Counted from the first letter of the stretch, positions 41,902 to 51,416 are shown. The stretch: DNA of 64,000 nucleotides from Nitriliruptoraceae bacterium (GCA_007133465.1 SLMP01000004.1:1-64000), one strand, 5' to 3'. A program made the numbers and translations. Notes: generated from the letters alone by a model not told the origin.

Positions 41902-44013
41902 GTGGCCGACGCGCCCACCTTGCGATCCGACCTGGACCGCCTCGCCCGCAACCTGCGCTGGTTCTGGCACGAGCCTGCCCGCCAGATCCTCGCCGAGCTC
42001 GCCGAGCCGAGCTGGGACGCGGTGGGTCGCAACCCCGTCGCGATCGTCGCGGGGCTCAGCGACGCCCGCCTCGAGGAGCTCGCGGCCGACCCGCAACGCG
42101 CCGAGCGGATCGCCGCCGCCGTGCGCGACCTCGACGAGTACCTCGGGGCCTCCGACACCTGGTTCGACCGCCACGGCGGGGACCGCGACCGCCTCGCCGT
42201 GTACCTGTCGGCCGAGTTCGCGCTGGCGGACTGCCTCCACACCTACTCCGGTGGGCTCGGGGTGCTCGCCGGCGACCACGTCCGCTCCGCGTCGGACCTC
42301 GGGCTGCCCTTCATCGGCGTCAGCCTGGCCTACGACGACGGCTACTTCCAGCAGCGGATCGGCGCCGACGGCACCCAGGTGGCCGAACCGGCACCCAACC
42401 GGTGGGAGGACCTGCCGGTCGCCCCGGTGCTCGACGCCGACGGGCAGCGCCTGACCGTCGAGGTGGAGACCGGCGACGGTGTCGTCCAGGTCACGGCCTG
42501 GTCGATCGAGGTCGGTCGCGTGCGGGTCTACCTGCTCGACACCGGCACCGACCCGGTGCCGGCCCACCGGGCGATCACCGCGCCCCTGTACGGCGGCGAC
42601 AACGAGACGCGCCTGCTGCAGGAGCTGGTCCTCGGCGTCGGCGGCGTGCGCCTGCTCGCCGCCCTCGGGTTGCACCCGACCGTGCTGCACCTCAACGAGG
42701 GGCACGCCGCGTTCGCGGGCCTCGAGCGGCTGCGGGCACGGCTGACCGCCGGCGCCACGCTGGCGGAAGCGGTCGAGGACGCACGCACGGAGCTCGTCTT
42801 CACCACCCACACGCCGGTGCCCGCGGGCCACGACCGGTTCCCCCACCACCTGGCCGCCCGCCACCTCGCACCCCTCGCCGAGCGGCTGGGCGTGCCCTTC
42901 GAGCGGTTGCTCGAGCTCGCGACCGGCGAGGGCGAACCGGACTGGAACCAGACCGTGCTGGCGTTGCACCTGGCGGGCCGGTCGAACGGCGTCGCCCGCC
43001 TGCATGGGCGGGTCTCGCGCGAGATGTGGCATCGGCTGTGGCCGGGCACGCCGGTCGAGGACGTCCCGATCGGCCACGTCACCAACGGCGTCCACGTCGA
43101 GCGCTGGGTCGGGCCCGAGGTGGCCCGCCTGGTCGCACGGCAGGTCGGCCCCGGCTGGGAGCACCGGTTCGAGGCGGACGCCTGGGAGCCGATCCGCGAC
43201 CTCGACGCGGCGGCGTTGTGGGCCGCGCGGGCGGCCGCGCGTCACCGGTTGATCGCCGTGGCGCAGGACCGGCTGGCCGCGCAGGCCGAACGGCTCGGCA
43301 CGGTGGCGGACGGGGCGGGCCTGGACCCGGACGCGCTCACCATCGCTTTCGCCCGTCGGTTCGCGACCTACAAGCGCGCGACGCTGATCGCCCGCGACGT
43401 CGACCGGCTCGCACGGCTGCTGACCCACCCCGATCGGCCCGTCCAGCTGCTGATCGCCGGCAAGGCACACCCGGCCGACAGGCCGGGCCAGCAGCTGATC
43501 CGCGAGCTCGTCGCGCTGACGCACGACCCGCGCGTCGAGGGCCGGATCGCCTTCCTCGAGGGCTACGACCTGGAGCTCGGAGCCGCGCTGACCGCCGGTG
43601 CCGACGTCTGGCTCAACAACCCGTTGCGGCCCCTGGAAGCCTCCGGCACCTCCGGGATGAAGGCCGCGATGAACGGCGTGCTCAACCTCTCCGTCCTCGA
43701 CGGCTGGTGGGACGAGGCCGTCAGTGACTTCGCCGACCAGGCCGAGGTGGGCTTCGGCTGGGCCGTCGGCGGCACCGCGGAGGACCGCGACCGCACGACC
43801 CAGGACGCGGAGGACGCGGCCGCGCTCTACGCGATCCTCGAGGACGAGGTCGTGCCGACCTTCCACGACCGCGACGCGGCCGGGGTGCCGCAGCGGTGGG
43901 TCGCGATGATGAAGGATTCGATCCGGGTCCTGACCCCGCCGTTCTCCACCCACCGGATGGTCGTCGACTACGTCGAGCGCTACGGGCTCATCACCCCGGC
44001 GCTGGCTCGGTAG
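41902..44013 (+). CDS. glgP: Alpha-glucan (glycogen/maltodextrin) phosphorylase
   Basis: GT35 phosphorylase that releases glucose 1-phosphate from alpha-1,4-glucans with phosphate and pyridoxal phosphate. The 703 residues correspond to the shorter, TIGR02094-like class common in actinobacteria and archaea. Seen features: YLSAEFALADCLHTYSGGLG near the N-terminus, LNEGHAAF, FTTHTPVPAGHDRF, RRFATYKRA, and the PLP lysine at residue 587 in EASGTSGMKAAMNG. The GTG at 41902 follows AAGGAG with eight bases between. It opens a run of plus-strand genes that includes beta-phosphoglucomutase and a GH65 phosphorylase, suggesting storage-sugar phosphorolysis. Confidence 0.92.
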   Translation: MADAPTLRSDLDRLARNLRWFWHEPARQILAELAEPSWDAVGRNPVAIVAGLSDARLEELAADPQRAERIAAAVRDLDEYLGASDTWFDRHGGDRDRLAVYLSAEFALADCLHTYSGGLGVLAGDHVRSASDLGLPFIGVSLAYDDGYFQQRIGADGTQVAEPAPNRWEDLPVAPVLDADGQRLTVEVETGDGVVQVTAWSIEVGRVRVYLLDTGTDPVPAHRAITAPLYGGDNETRLLQELVLGVGGVRLLAALGLHPTVLHLNEGHAAFAGLERLRARLTAGATLAEAVEDARTELVFTTHTPVPAGHDRFPHHLAARHLAPLAERLGVPFERLLELATGEGEPDWNQTVLALHLAGRSNGVARLHGRVSREMWHRLWPGTPVEDVPIGHVTNGVHVERWVGPEVARLVARQVGPGWEHRFEADAWEPIRDLDAAALWAARAAARHRLIAVAQDRLAAQAERLGTVADGAGLDPDALTIAFARRFATYKRATLIARDVDRLARLLTHPDRPVQLLIAGKAHPADRPGQQLIRELVALTHDPRVEGRIAFLEGYDLELGAALTAGADVWLNNPLRPLEASGTSGMKAAMNGVLNLSVLDGWWDEAVSDFADQAEVGFGWAVGGTAEDRDRTTQDAEDAAALYAILEDEVVPTFHDRDAAGVPQRWVAMMKDSIRVLTPPFSTHRMVVDYVERYGLITPALAR

Positions 44014-44022
44014 GGTGGCGGT

Positions 44023-44298
44023 ATGAGCGGCCCGAGCACGACGACCCCACGTCCGATGACCGCCCCGGCGCCGACCGAGGCCCCGACGGTCCGGCCCGAC
44101 GCCGGCGACGGCGACCACGACCGCTTCGCGCACTACGTCCCGAAGCGCGAGCTCGAGCGCGCCCGCCGCAAGGGCACGCCGGTGACCGCCCTGTGCGGCA
44201 AACGTTGGATCCCGGACGCCGACCCGTCGCGGTTCCCGATGTGCCCGACCTGCGCGGAGATCGCGGCGGACCGGCTCGCGCGCGGGCTCGGCGGCTGA
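44023..44298 (+). CDS. DUF3039 protein
   Basis: Small 91-residue protein conserved in actinobacteria, function unknown. The DUF3039 core is at about 33-88: DRFAHYVPKRELERARRKG, then VTALCGKRWIPDADPSRFPM and CPTCAEI. The Cys residues of ALCGK and CPTC probably form a small zinc site. The N-terminal 30 residues are Pro/Thr-rich. The ATG lies nine bases after the phosphorylase stop. Confidence 0.85.
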   Translation: MSGPSTTTPRPMTAPAPTEAPTVRPDAGDGDHDRFAHYVPKRELERARRKGTPVTALCGKRWIPDADPSRFPMCPTCAEIAADRLARGLGG

Positions 44299-44310
44299 GC
44301 TTGCCAGCGT

Positions 44311-44348
44311 GCCCGGTGGACCGGGCGGTGACGCCCGGTGGACCGGGC
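44311..44348. repeat. Two tandem copies of a perfect 16-bp palindromic hairpin
   Basis: GCCCGGTGGACCGGGC occurs at 44311-44326 and again at 44333-44348, each able to form a seven-base-pair stem with a GG loop. They lie between the DUF3039 stop and the aldo/keto reductase start. No T tract follows, so a canonical intrinsic terminator is doubtful. A protein-binding site or an mRNA processing/attenuation hairpin is possible; the second copy ends 15 bases before the next ATG and could mask its ribosome site. Confidence 0.75.
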
Positions 44349-44363
44349 GAGGAAGGTGCGATC

Positions 44364-45362
44364 ATGACGACCCTGCCGACGCGCACGCTCGGACGGACCG
44401 GCCGCGAGGTCACCATCGTCGGGCTCGGGACCTGGCAGCTCGGCGCCGACTGGGGTGAGGTCGACGACGCCCAGGCCGCCGGGGTGCTGCACGCCGCCCT
44501 CGATGCCGGCGTGACGTTCCTGGACACCGCCGACGTCTACGGGGACGGCCGGAGCGAGCAGCGCATCGCCGCGATCCTCGACGAGCGTGGCCGGCCCGAC
44601 GACGTCGTGGTCGCGACGAAGGTGGGGCGCCGGGCCGACCCGCACGTCCCGGAGGCCTTCACGCTCGAGGCGCTGCGGGGCTGGACCGACCGCAGCCGCC
44701 GCAACCTCGGCGTCGACCGCCTCGACCTGGTGCAGCTGCACTGCCCACCGACGCCGGTCTTCGGCGACGAGCGTGTCTTCGACGCGCTCGACACGCTCGT
44801 CGACGAGGGTGCGCTCGCCGCCTACGGGGTCTCGGTCGAGACCCGAGCGGAGGCGCTCACCGCGATCGCCCGACCGGGCGTCGCCAGCGTGCAGATCATC
44901 CTCAACCCGCTGCGGATGGCGCCGGTCGACGACGTCCTGCCGGCGGCGCGGGCGGCTGGCGTCGGCATCATCGTGCGGGTGCCCTTGGCCAGCGGCCTGC
45001 TCAGCGGCCGCTACACGCGCGCGACGACCTTCCCGGCGGACGACCACCGGAACTACAACCGCCACGGCGAGGCGTTCGACGTCGGCGAGACCTTCGCCGG
45101 GGTGCCCTTCGAGGTCGGCATCGACGCCGCCGAGGAGTTCGCGGGGCTGGCACCGGAGGGGTCCACCCCGGCCCAGCTCGCCCTGCGGTGGATCCTCGAC
45201 CAGGAGGGGGTGACGACGGTGATCCCCGGTGCGCGCTCGGTCGAGCAGGTCGCCGGCAACGTCGCGGCGGCGACCCTGCCGGCGCTCGACCCGGACCTGG
45301 TGGCGGCGCTGCGGGACCTCTACGACCGGACCGCACGGCCGCACGTGCACGAGCGCTGGTAG
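44364..45362 (+). CDS. Aldo/keto reductase
   Basis: NADPH-dependent TIM-barrel oxidoreductase, 332 residues. The catalytic tetrad is visible: Asp and Tyr in FLDTADVYG, Lys in VVVATKVGR and His in LVQLHCPP. The C-terminal cofactor block reads TTVIPGARSVEQVAGN. The ATG at 44364 follows GAGGAAGG. The frame is open far upstream through the DUF3039 gene, but that is a GC-rich artefact. The substrate is unknown; neighbours in sugar metabolism make a sugar aldehyde possible. Confidence 0.9.
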   Translation: MTTLPTRTLGRTGREVTIVGLGTWQLGADWGEVDDAQAAGVLHAALDAGVTFLDTADVYGDGRSEQRIAAILDERGRPDDVVVATKVGRRADPHVPEAFTLEALRGWTDRSRRNLGVDRLDLVQLHCPPTPVFGDERVFDALDTLVDEGALAAYGVSVETRAEALTAIARPGVASVQIILNPLRMAPVDDVLPAARAAGVGIIVRVPLASGLLSGRYTRATTFPADDHRNYNRHGEAFDVGETFAGVPFEVGIDAAEEFAGLAPEGSTPAQLALRWILDQEGVTTVIPGARSVEQVAGNVAAATLPALDPDLVAALRDLYDRTARPHVHERW

Positions 45363-45454
45363 CGGGGCACCCGGGCCGTCCACCGGCACGGTCCGCAAGC
45401 GGCGGCGTCCGGCGACTAGGGTCGCGGGCGCCGACGACCGAGGAGGAACCCCCC

Positions 45455-46105
45455 GTGCCCGACGTCCGAGCCGTGATCTTCGACCTCGACGGGGTGCTCA
45501 CCGACACCGCGGAGTACCACTACCGAGGCTGGCAGCGCCTGGCCGACGAGGAGGGCGTCCCCTTCGACCGCGAGAAGAACGAGGCGTTGCGCGGGGTGTC
45601 ACGCAACGAGTCGCTGTTGCTCCTGCTCGACGGCCGCGAGGTCTCCGAGGAGGCCTTCGCGGAGATGGCCGCACGCAAGAACGGCTACTACCTCGAGTAC
45701 CTCCAGGACATGTCGCCCGCCGACCTCCTGCCGGGTGCCGTGGCCCTGGTGGAGGACGCCAAGGCCCGCGGGTGGAAGGTCGCGATCGGCTCGTCGTCGA
45801 AGAACGCCGGCTTCGTGCTCGACGCCCTCGGGATCACGGAGCTGTTCGACGCGGTCGCCGACGGCCACAGTGTCGACCGGGCCAAGCCCGAGCCGGACCT
45901 GTTCCTCGAGGCCGCGGCGATGCTCGGGGTCCCCCCGGAGAGCTGCGTGGTGATCGAGGACGCGGAGTCCGGGGTCGACGCGGCCATCGCCGCCGGCATG
46001 ATCGCCGTCGGGGTCGGACCCGAAGAGAGGGTCGGGCACGCGCCGCACCGCTTCGCCACCGTCGAGGACATCGACCTCGACCAGGTCCTCGACACGACCG
46101 ACTAG
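45455..46105 (+). CDS. pgmB: Beta-phosphoglucomutase (HAD family)
   Basis: HAD-superfamily mutase converting beta-glucose 1-phosphate to glucose 6-phosphate, 216 residues. Motif I is FDLDGVLTDTAEYHYRGWQ (nucleophile Asp and acid/base Asp two residues on). The cap has RGVSRNESL, motif II is IGSSSKNA, the Lys is in DRAKPEPDLF and motif IV is VIEDAESGVDAA. These all match PgmB. The GTG at 45455 follows AGGAGG. It is 45 bases before a GH65 phosphorylase gene, which makes its substrate; the pair is a known functional unit (Rv3400-Rv3401 arrangement in M. tuberculosis). Confidence 0.92.
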   Translation: MPDVRAVIFDLDGVLTDTAEYHYRGWQRLADEEGVPFDREKNEALRGVSRNESLLLLLDGREVSEEAFAEMAARKNGYYLEYLQDMSPADLLPGAVALVEDAKARGWKVAIGSSSKNAGFVLDALGITELFDAVADGHSVDRAKPEPDLFLEAAAMLGVPPESCVVIEDAESGVDAAIAAGMIAVGVGPEERVGHAPHRFATVEDIDLDQVLDTTD

Positions 46106-46150
46106 CGACGACGGCGTCCGAACGGGGGATCGCGCGACGAGGAGATCGCG

Positions 46151-48943
46151 GTGGCCCGTGAGCCCGACCCTGCCCTGCTGCTCGACCATGCGCTCCTGCT
46201 CGCGCCCGGCGGCGGGACGGCGTCGCCGCTGCGGGCGGGCGCGGTGTCGCTCGTCGTGGACGCACGGCGCCGGGGCCTGACCGTCGGCGTGCACGCCCCG
46301 CCGCCGCTCGCTGGCGAGGTCGCCGGTTCGGTGCTCGGCGACCTCGTCGTGCTGGTCGACCATGCGGCCACGGACGAGGGCGCGGACGATCGCGGGTCCG
46401 GCGCGGCAGGGCTCAGCGCGCTCGCGAGGCGGGTGGGAGCGGTGCCGACGGCCTGCGTGGTCCTCACCGCCGACCCGGCGCTCGAGGAGGCGGCTCGCGC
46501 CGCCGGGATGCGTGCCGTCGCGGTCGCTGCGGGTGACGACCTCGATCGGGCGGTCGACCTCGCCGACCTCGTCCCCCCACGTCCGGACCGGTTGGGCGAC
46601 GGGCCGTTGCTGCTCGACGGGTGGGTCGTCGTCGAGGAGCGACACGACCCCGGCCAGGTCGTCGACGTCGCCACCTCGCACCTCACCGGCAACGGCTACC
46701 TCGGCTACCGGGGCACCCTGCCGGAGTGGGGTGCCGACGCCACGGTCGCGTGCACCGTCTCCGACACGTGGGACAACGCCGACGGCAAGTGGTCGGAGCT
46801 GTGCAACGTCCCGAACGCGCTCTTCGCGCGTTTCGACGCGCCGGACGGACCGGTCGCCGTCCCGTCGAACGCCCCGCTGGCGGCCGGCGACCGGCTCGAG
46901 CGGCGCCTCGACGTGCGCTACGGCCGGCAGCACCGTGTGCAGGTGCCGGCGGCCGGGCCGGTCGAGCGGCTGGAGGACGACCGCTTCGCGTCGCTGGCCG
47001 AGCGCCACCTGCTGGCGCAGCGGCAGCGCCTGACGGCGGCGCCCGGGACCCGGCTGACCCTCACCACCGGGATCGACGGGCAGGTCTGGTCGCTCAACGG
47101 CGACCACTTCGCGACCGTCACGGCGGCGGGTGGCTCCGACGACGACGTCCTCGCCCTGCACCTGGAGACGACCGAGCGACGGTTGCCGATCACGGTCGCC
47201 CACGCGGTCACGGTGGCCGGCGCGACGGTCCTCGACGAACGGATCGAGGACGGCGAGCGGCAGCGCTTCCGGGTCCTCGACCTCGAGGTGGGGGCGGCCG
47301 GTCGGGTCACCGTCGAGCAGGTCATGACCGTCCACTCCGGCAACGACGTCGCCGACCCGGCCGAGGCCTCGATCGTGCTCGCCCGACGTGCCCGCGACGA
47401 CGGCTACGAGGCGCTGCTGGCGCGGCACGCCGCGGCCTGGGACCGCCTGTGGGAGCGCGTCGATGTCCGGATCGACGGCGACCCCGTCGCCCAGGCGGTG
47501 CTGCGCTACAACCTCTACCACAACGTCATCGCGACCCCGATGCACGCCGACCACCTGCCGGTCGGCGCCCGCGGGCTGTCGTGCCAGGCGTACCAGGGTG
47601 CGGCCTTCTGGGACCAGGAGGTCTTCAACCTGCCGATGTGGCTGCACACCGTGCCCGAGGTGGCGCGGGGCGTGATGGTCTACCGGCACCGCACGCTCGA
47701 CGGCGCCCGGCGCAAGGCCGCCCGGCTCGGCTACCGGGGAGCGTTCTACGCCTGGATCAGTGGCGACACCGGCGACGAGCTGTGCCCCGATTTCTTCTTC
47801 GTCGACGTCCTGACCGGCCGGCCGATCCGCAACCACTTCAACGACTGGCAGATGCACATCTCGCCGGACATCGCCGCGACGGTGGACAGCTACGTCCGCG
47901 CCACTGGCGACGAGGCGTTCCTCGCCGACCACGGGGCGGAGATCGTCTTCGAGGTGGCCCGGTTCCTCGCTTCGTTCGTCTACGAGCGCCCGGCCGACGG
48001 CGCCTTCCACCTGATCCGCCTGCTCGGCCCCGACGAGTACCACGAGAACGTCGACGACAACGTCTTCAGTCTCGAGCAGAGCCGCGCCGCCCTGCAGGGC
48101 GCGGTCACGCTGTGGGACCGGCTGGCCGCCCACGCCCCGGAGGCGCTCGCCCGGCTCCGCGACGAGCTCGCGCTGGCCGACGAGGAGCGGGCGGCCTGGG
48201 CCGACATCGCGGCGCGGCTGCGGGACGTCGCGCCCGACCCGGCAACGGGCCTGCTCGAGCAGTTCGCTGGCTACTTCGCCCTCGAGGACATCACCCCGGA
48301 CGCGCTCGCCGAACGGCTCCAGCATCCCGACGAGTACTGGGGCTGGCCGAACGGCATCGCCGTCCACACCCAGGTGCTCAAACAGGCCGACGTGATCCAG
48401 CTGTTCGTCTGCCAGCCGGAGCGCTACGACGACGCGGTGATGGCCGCGAACCTCGACCACTACCTGCGCCGGACGAAGCACGCGTCGTCGCTGTCGCGGC
48501 CGATGTACGGGCTGGTCGCGGCGCGGCTCGGGCGGGTCGACGAGGCCTACGAGCTGTTCCTGCGTGGCGCGACGGTCGACCTGCTCGCCGACAGCCACGC
48601 GGCTCCCGGTGGCACGTTCATCGGTGGGATCCACACCGCCGCCTGCGGCGCGGCGTGGCAGGTCGCCGTGCTCGGCTTCGGTGGCGTCCACGTCCGCGAC
48701 GACCACGTCGAGGTGGCGCCGCGGCTGCCCGCCGCCTGGGACCGGCTCCGCTTCGGGCTGGCCGTGCGGGGCAGCTGGCTGACGATCGACGCGACCCCGG
48801 AACGGGTCGCGGTCACGGCCGCCCCCGACGACCCGGGACCGGTGACCGTCGCCGCGTACGGCGACGTCGTCGAGGTGGCCCCCGGCCGCACGGTGACGGT
48901 GGCCGTCGACGGCAGCGGGGTGGCGGGCGGTCTGCCGCACTAG
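46151..48943 (+). CDS. GH65 glycoside phosphorylase with N-terminal HAD-like remnant
   Basis: Inverting disaccharide phosphorylase (maltose, trehalose, kojibiose or similar) releasing beta-glucose 1-phosphate. Of 930 residues, about 150-930 are GH65: SHLTGNGYLGYRG, FWDQEVFNLPMW, the general acid Glu629 in GPDEYHENVDDN, KQADVIQLF, and GGIHTAACGAAWQ near the C-terminal domain. The first 150 residues are extra and resemble a degraded HAD domain (VVLTADPALEEAARAAGMRA looks like HAD motif IV without its acids). GAGGAG precedes the GTG at 46151. Follows pgmB by 45 bases, forming a phosphorolysis operon. Maltose versus trehalose specificity cannot be told here. Confidence 0.88.
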   Translation: MAREPDPALLLDHALLLAPGGGTASPLRAGAVSLVVDARRRGLTVGVHAPPPLAGEVAGSVLGDLVVLVDHAATDEGADDRGSGAAGLSALARRVGAVPTACVVLTADPALEEAARAAGMRAVAVAAGDDLDRAVDLADLVPPRPDRLGDGPLLLDGWVVVEERHDPGQVVDVATSHLTGNGYLGYRGTLPEWGADATVACTVSDTWDNADGKWSELCNVPNALFARFDAPDGPVAVPSNAPLAAGDRLERRLDVRYGRQHRVQVPAAGPVERLEDDRFASLAERHLLAQRQRLTAAPGTRLTLTTGIDGQVWSLNGDHFATVTAAGGSDDDVLALHLETTERRLPITVAHAVTVAGATVLDERIEDGERQRFRVLDLEVGAAGRVTVEQVMTVHSGNDVADPAEASIVLARRARDDGYEALLARHAAAWDRLWERVDVRIDGDPVAQAVLRYNLYHNVIATPMHADHLPVGARGLSCQAYQGAAFWDQEVFNLPMWLHTVPEVARGVMVYRHRTLDGARRKAARLGYRGAFYAWISGDTGDELCPDFFFVDVLTGRPIRNHFNDWQMHISPDIAATVDSYVRATGDEAFLADHGAEIVFEVARFLASFVYERPADGAFHLIRLLGPDEYHENVDDNVFSLEQSRAALQGAVTLWDRLAAHAPEALARLRDELALADEERAAWADIAARLRDVAPDPATGLLEQFAGYFALEDITPDALAERLQHPDEYWGWPNGIAVHTQVLKQADVIQLFVCQPERYDDAVMAANLDHYLRRTKHASSLSRPMYGLVAARLGRVDEAYELFLRGATVDLLADSHAAPGGTFIGGIHTAACGAAWQVAVLGFGGVHVRDDHVEVAPRLPAAWDRLRFGLAVRGSWLTIDATPERVAVTAAPDDPGPVTVAAYGDVVEVAPGRTVTVAVDGSGVAGGLPH

Positions 48944-48953
48944 CGTCCCCGAC

Positions 48954-50996
48954 GTGCGCGCCCGACTGGAGCAGACCCTCACCGACGTGCGGCGACGGCT
49001 CGTCCGCCGCCGCACGATCGAGCCGATCATGCTCGCCCTCGGGGCGCTGACCGGCGTCGGGACGGGGCTGCTCGCCTGGCTGCTGGTCGAACTCGTCCGC
49101 TCCGTGCAGCGGACCGCCTGGGCACCGATGGTCCCGGCGTGGCAGCTGGTCCTCGTCCCGACCCTCGGTGGGCTCGTCGTGGGGCTCGTCGTCACCCACC
49201 TCGCACCGGAGGCGGGCGGCGGCGGGGTCGTGCGCACGATGGAGGGGATGGCCCTGGAGGCCAGCCGGTTCCGCGGGCGGGTCCCGTTGCTGGCGACGCT
49301 CGCGACCGGGCTGTCGCTCGGCTCCGGGTCGTCGGGCGGACGGGAGGGTCCGATCGTGCTGGTCGGCGGGTCGCTCGGCTCGCTGCTCGGGCAGGCGGTC
49401 GCGGTCGACGAGGACCGGCTGCGGGCGCTGGTGGCGGCCGGCGCCGCCGCGGGCATCGGCGCCTCCTTCAACGCCCCGATCGGCGGCACGCTGTTCGCGC
49501 TGGAGGTCCTGCTCGGCGGGTTGCGGCGCGCCGGCTCCCTGCAGGTCGTGGTGGTCGCCGCGGTCGCCGGTTCGGTCACGGCCCGCCAGCTGGGCGGCGA
49601 GGGGCTGCCGCTGTTCCGCGCCCGGTCCGGGCTCGGGCTGGGCGACCCGACCGACCTGGTGCTCTACCTCGTGCTGGGGTTGCTGGCCGCCGGGGTCGGC
49701 TCGGCGTTCCGGCGCGGGGACGCCCTGTCGCGACGGTGGTTCCTGCGGCTGCGGGCCTCCGTCGGCCGCCCGCTGTCGCTCGCGGCCGCCGGCCTCGGCG
49801 TCGGGCTCGTCGCCCTCTGGGTGCCGGAGGTGCTCAGCGACGGCGCCGAGCTGCCTCGCATCGCCGGCACGCGGGACCCGATCCAGGCGATGCTCGACGT
49901 GCGCATGGGCGTCAGCTGGGGCGCGGCGGGGATCCTGCTGACCTGGCTCGTCGCGAAGCTGCTGGCCTCGATCATCAGCAGCGGCGCCGGGGCCGCGGTC
50001 GGCGTCTTCGCCCCCACGCTGTTCCTCGGGGCCGCGCTCGGCGGGGCGGTCGGGATCGCCTCCGTGCAACTGTTCGGTGGGACCGCGGCGGACGTCAGCG
50101 CGTTCGCGCTGGTCGGCATGGCCGCCGTGTTCGCCGCCACCGCCCGGGCCCCGCTCACGGCGGTGCTGATCGTCTTCGAGCTGACCGGCAGCTACGACCT
50201 CGTCCTGCCCCTGATGCTGGCCGTCGGCATCGCGATCTCCGTCGGCGAGCTGCGTGGGTCCCCGTCGATCTACGTCCAACAGCTCCGCGAGCGGGGCGTG
50301 GTCCACGGCCAGCCCGACGACGTCGACGTGCTGCAGACGGTCACGGTCGGCGAGGTGATGAGCGCCGACCACCCGACCGTCCCCGCCGACCTCGCCCGTG
50401 CCGCGCTCGCGGAACAATTCGCGTCGACCGGCAGCCACGGGTTCGCGGTCGTCGACGAGCGGGGGCGGCTGGTCGGGATCGTCACCCGCGGTGACCTGGA
50501 GCAGGCGGGTGCGACGGCCGGGGAGCTCGCCACCCGCCGCATCCTGAGCGTCGCGCCCGACGACCCGGTCTTCCGGGCGGTGCGGCGGATGGCCGACCTG
50601 GACGTCGGCCGGGTCCCCGTCGTCGACCCCGCCTCCCGGCAGGTGGTCGGGATGCTGCGGCGCTCCGACGTCGTCCGCGCCTACCGCCGCGGCATCAACC
50701 GCACGCTCGGAGCGCAGCAGCGCGCCGCCACCGGACGGCTGCGCGACCTCGCTGGGGTCCGCTTCGTCGAGGTGGTGGTCGACGAGCGCTCCGACGTGGC
50801 GGGCCGGGCCGTCCGCGAGGTCCGCTGGCCGGAGCGGACGGTGTTGACCAGCATCCGCCGGGACGGCGAGGTCATCGTGCCGACCGGCGCGACCGAGCTG
50901 CTGGCGGGGGACGAGCTCGTCGTCCTGACCGCCGACGGGCCCGCGGTGCTGCGGACCGTCGGCAACCCGCAGCGCTACCCTGACGGGTCGTCCTGA
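48954..50996 (+). CDS. ClC chloride channel/transporter with CBS pair and RCK_C domain
   Basis: Membrane chloride channel or H+/Cl- exchanger, 680 residues. The first 440 residues hold about ten helices with the ClC selectivity motifs GSGSSGGREGPIV (gating Glu131) and GAAVGVFAPTLFLGAALGG. Two CBS domains follow (about 455-585: VGEVMSADHPTVPADLA and ILSVAPDDPVFRAVRRMADL), then a TrkA-C/RCK_C domain (about 605-675) ending in LLAGDELVVLTADGP. The TrkA-C tail suggests regulation by a small ligand. A GTG start ten bases after the GH65 stop. Confidence 0.92.
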   Translation: MRARLEQTLTDVRRRLVRRRTIEPIMLALGALTGVGTGLLAWLLVELVRSVQRTAWAPMVPAWQLVLVPTLGGLVVGLVVTHLAPEAGGGGVVRTMEGMALEASRFRGRVPLLATLATGLSLGSGSSGGREGPIVLVGGSLGSLLGQAVAVDEDRLRALVAAGAAAGIGASFNAPIGGTLFALEVLLGGLRRAGSLQVVVVAAVAGSVTARQLGGEGLPLFRARSGLGLGDPTDLVLYLVLGLLAAGVGSAFRRGDALSRRWFLRLRASVGRPLSLAAAGLGVGLVALWVPEVLSDGAELPRIAGTRDPIQAMLDVRMGVSWGAAGILLTWLVAKLLASIISSGAGAAVGVFAPTLFLGAALGGAVGIASVQLFGGTAADVSAFALVGMAAVFAATARAPLTAVLIVFELTGSYDLVLPLMLAVGIAISVGELRGSPSIYVQQLRERGVVHGQPDDVDVLQTVTVGEVMSADHPTVPADLARAALAEQFASTGSHGFAVVDERGRLVGIVTRGDLEQAGATAGELATRRILSVAPDDPVFRAVRRMADLDVGRVPVVDPASRQVVGMLRRSDVVRAYRRGINRTLGAQQRAATGRLRDLAGVRFVEVVVDERSDVAGRAVREVRWPERTVLTSIRRDGEVIVPTGATELLAGDELVVLTADGPAVLRTVGNPQRYPDGSS

Positions 50997-51026
50997 CCTC
51001 CCTCGGCCCGCTCCCGGAGTGCTCCC

Positions 51027-51416
51027 GTGCCCGTCGCCCGTGTCGTCCGTGTCCTCGCCTGGACCGTGCCCGTCGGCATCCTGATCCAGGCGGTCCTCGC
51101 CGGCCAGGCCTGGTTCGTCTCCCCGACCCTCTTCGGGCTCCACGGTGGGGTCGGCCACGGGGTGCTCGCGCTGTCGATCGTGACGGCCGGACTGCTGTGG
51201 TCCGCCGGCGGTGGGCGGACGGCCGCGCTGCTCGCGAGCGTCGTGGTGCTCGGCCTCATCGGTCAGACCGGGCTCGGCTACGCCGGGCACCGCACCGGCA
51301 TCGCGGCGGCCTCCTCGCTCCACATCCCGCTGGGCGTCACCCTGTTCGGCGTCAGCCTCGCCGTGGCCGTCCTGCTCGCGGTGCGGGAGACGCCGCCCCG
51401 CCCAGCGGAGGCGTGA
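51027..51416 (+). CDS. DUF6220-like small membrane protein
   Basis: A 129-residue protein with four predicted membrane helices (VLAWTVPVGILIQAVLAG, VGHGVLALSIVTAGLLW, ALLASVVVLGLIGQTGL and LHIPLGVTLFGVSLAVAVLL). Gly and His residues in FGLHGGVGHG and SLHIPLG recall DUF6220 and heme-associated four-helix proteins, but I cannot assign a function. Its stop overlaps the GTG of the following yaaA gene by two bases (GTGA), so the two are coupled. Confidence 0.65.
   Translation: MPVARVVRVLAWTVPVGILIQAVLAGQAWFVSPTLFGLHGGVGHGVLALSIVTAGLLWSAGGGRTAALLASVVVLGLIGQTGLGYAGHRTGIAAASSLHIPLGVTLFGVSLAVAVLLAVRETPPRPAEA

Noticed and set aside
45599-49579. A 1326-codon minus-strand frame opposite pgmB, GH65 and ClC genes
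   Set aside because: Antisense artefact of GC-rich codons; the plus-strand genes have complete catalytic motifs.
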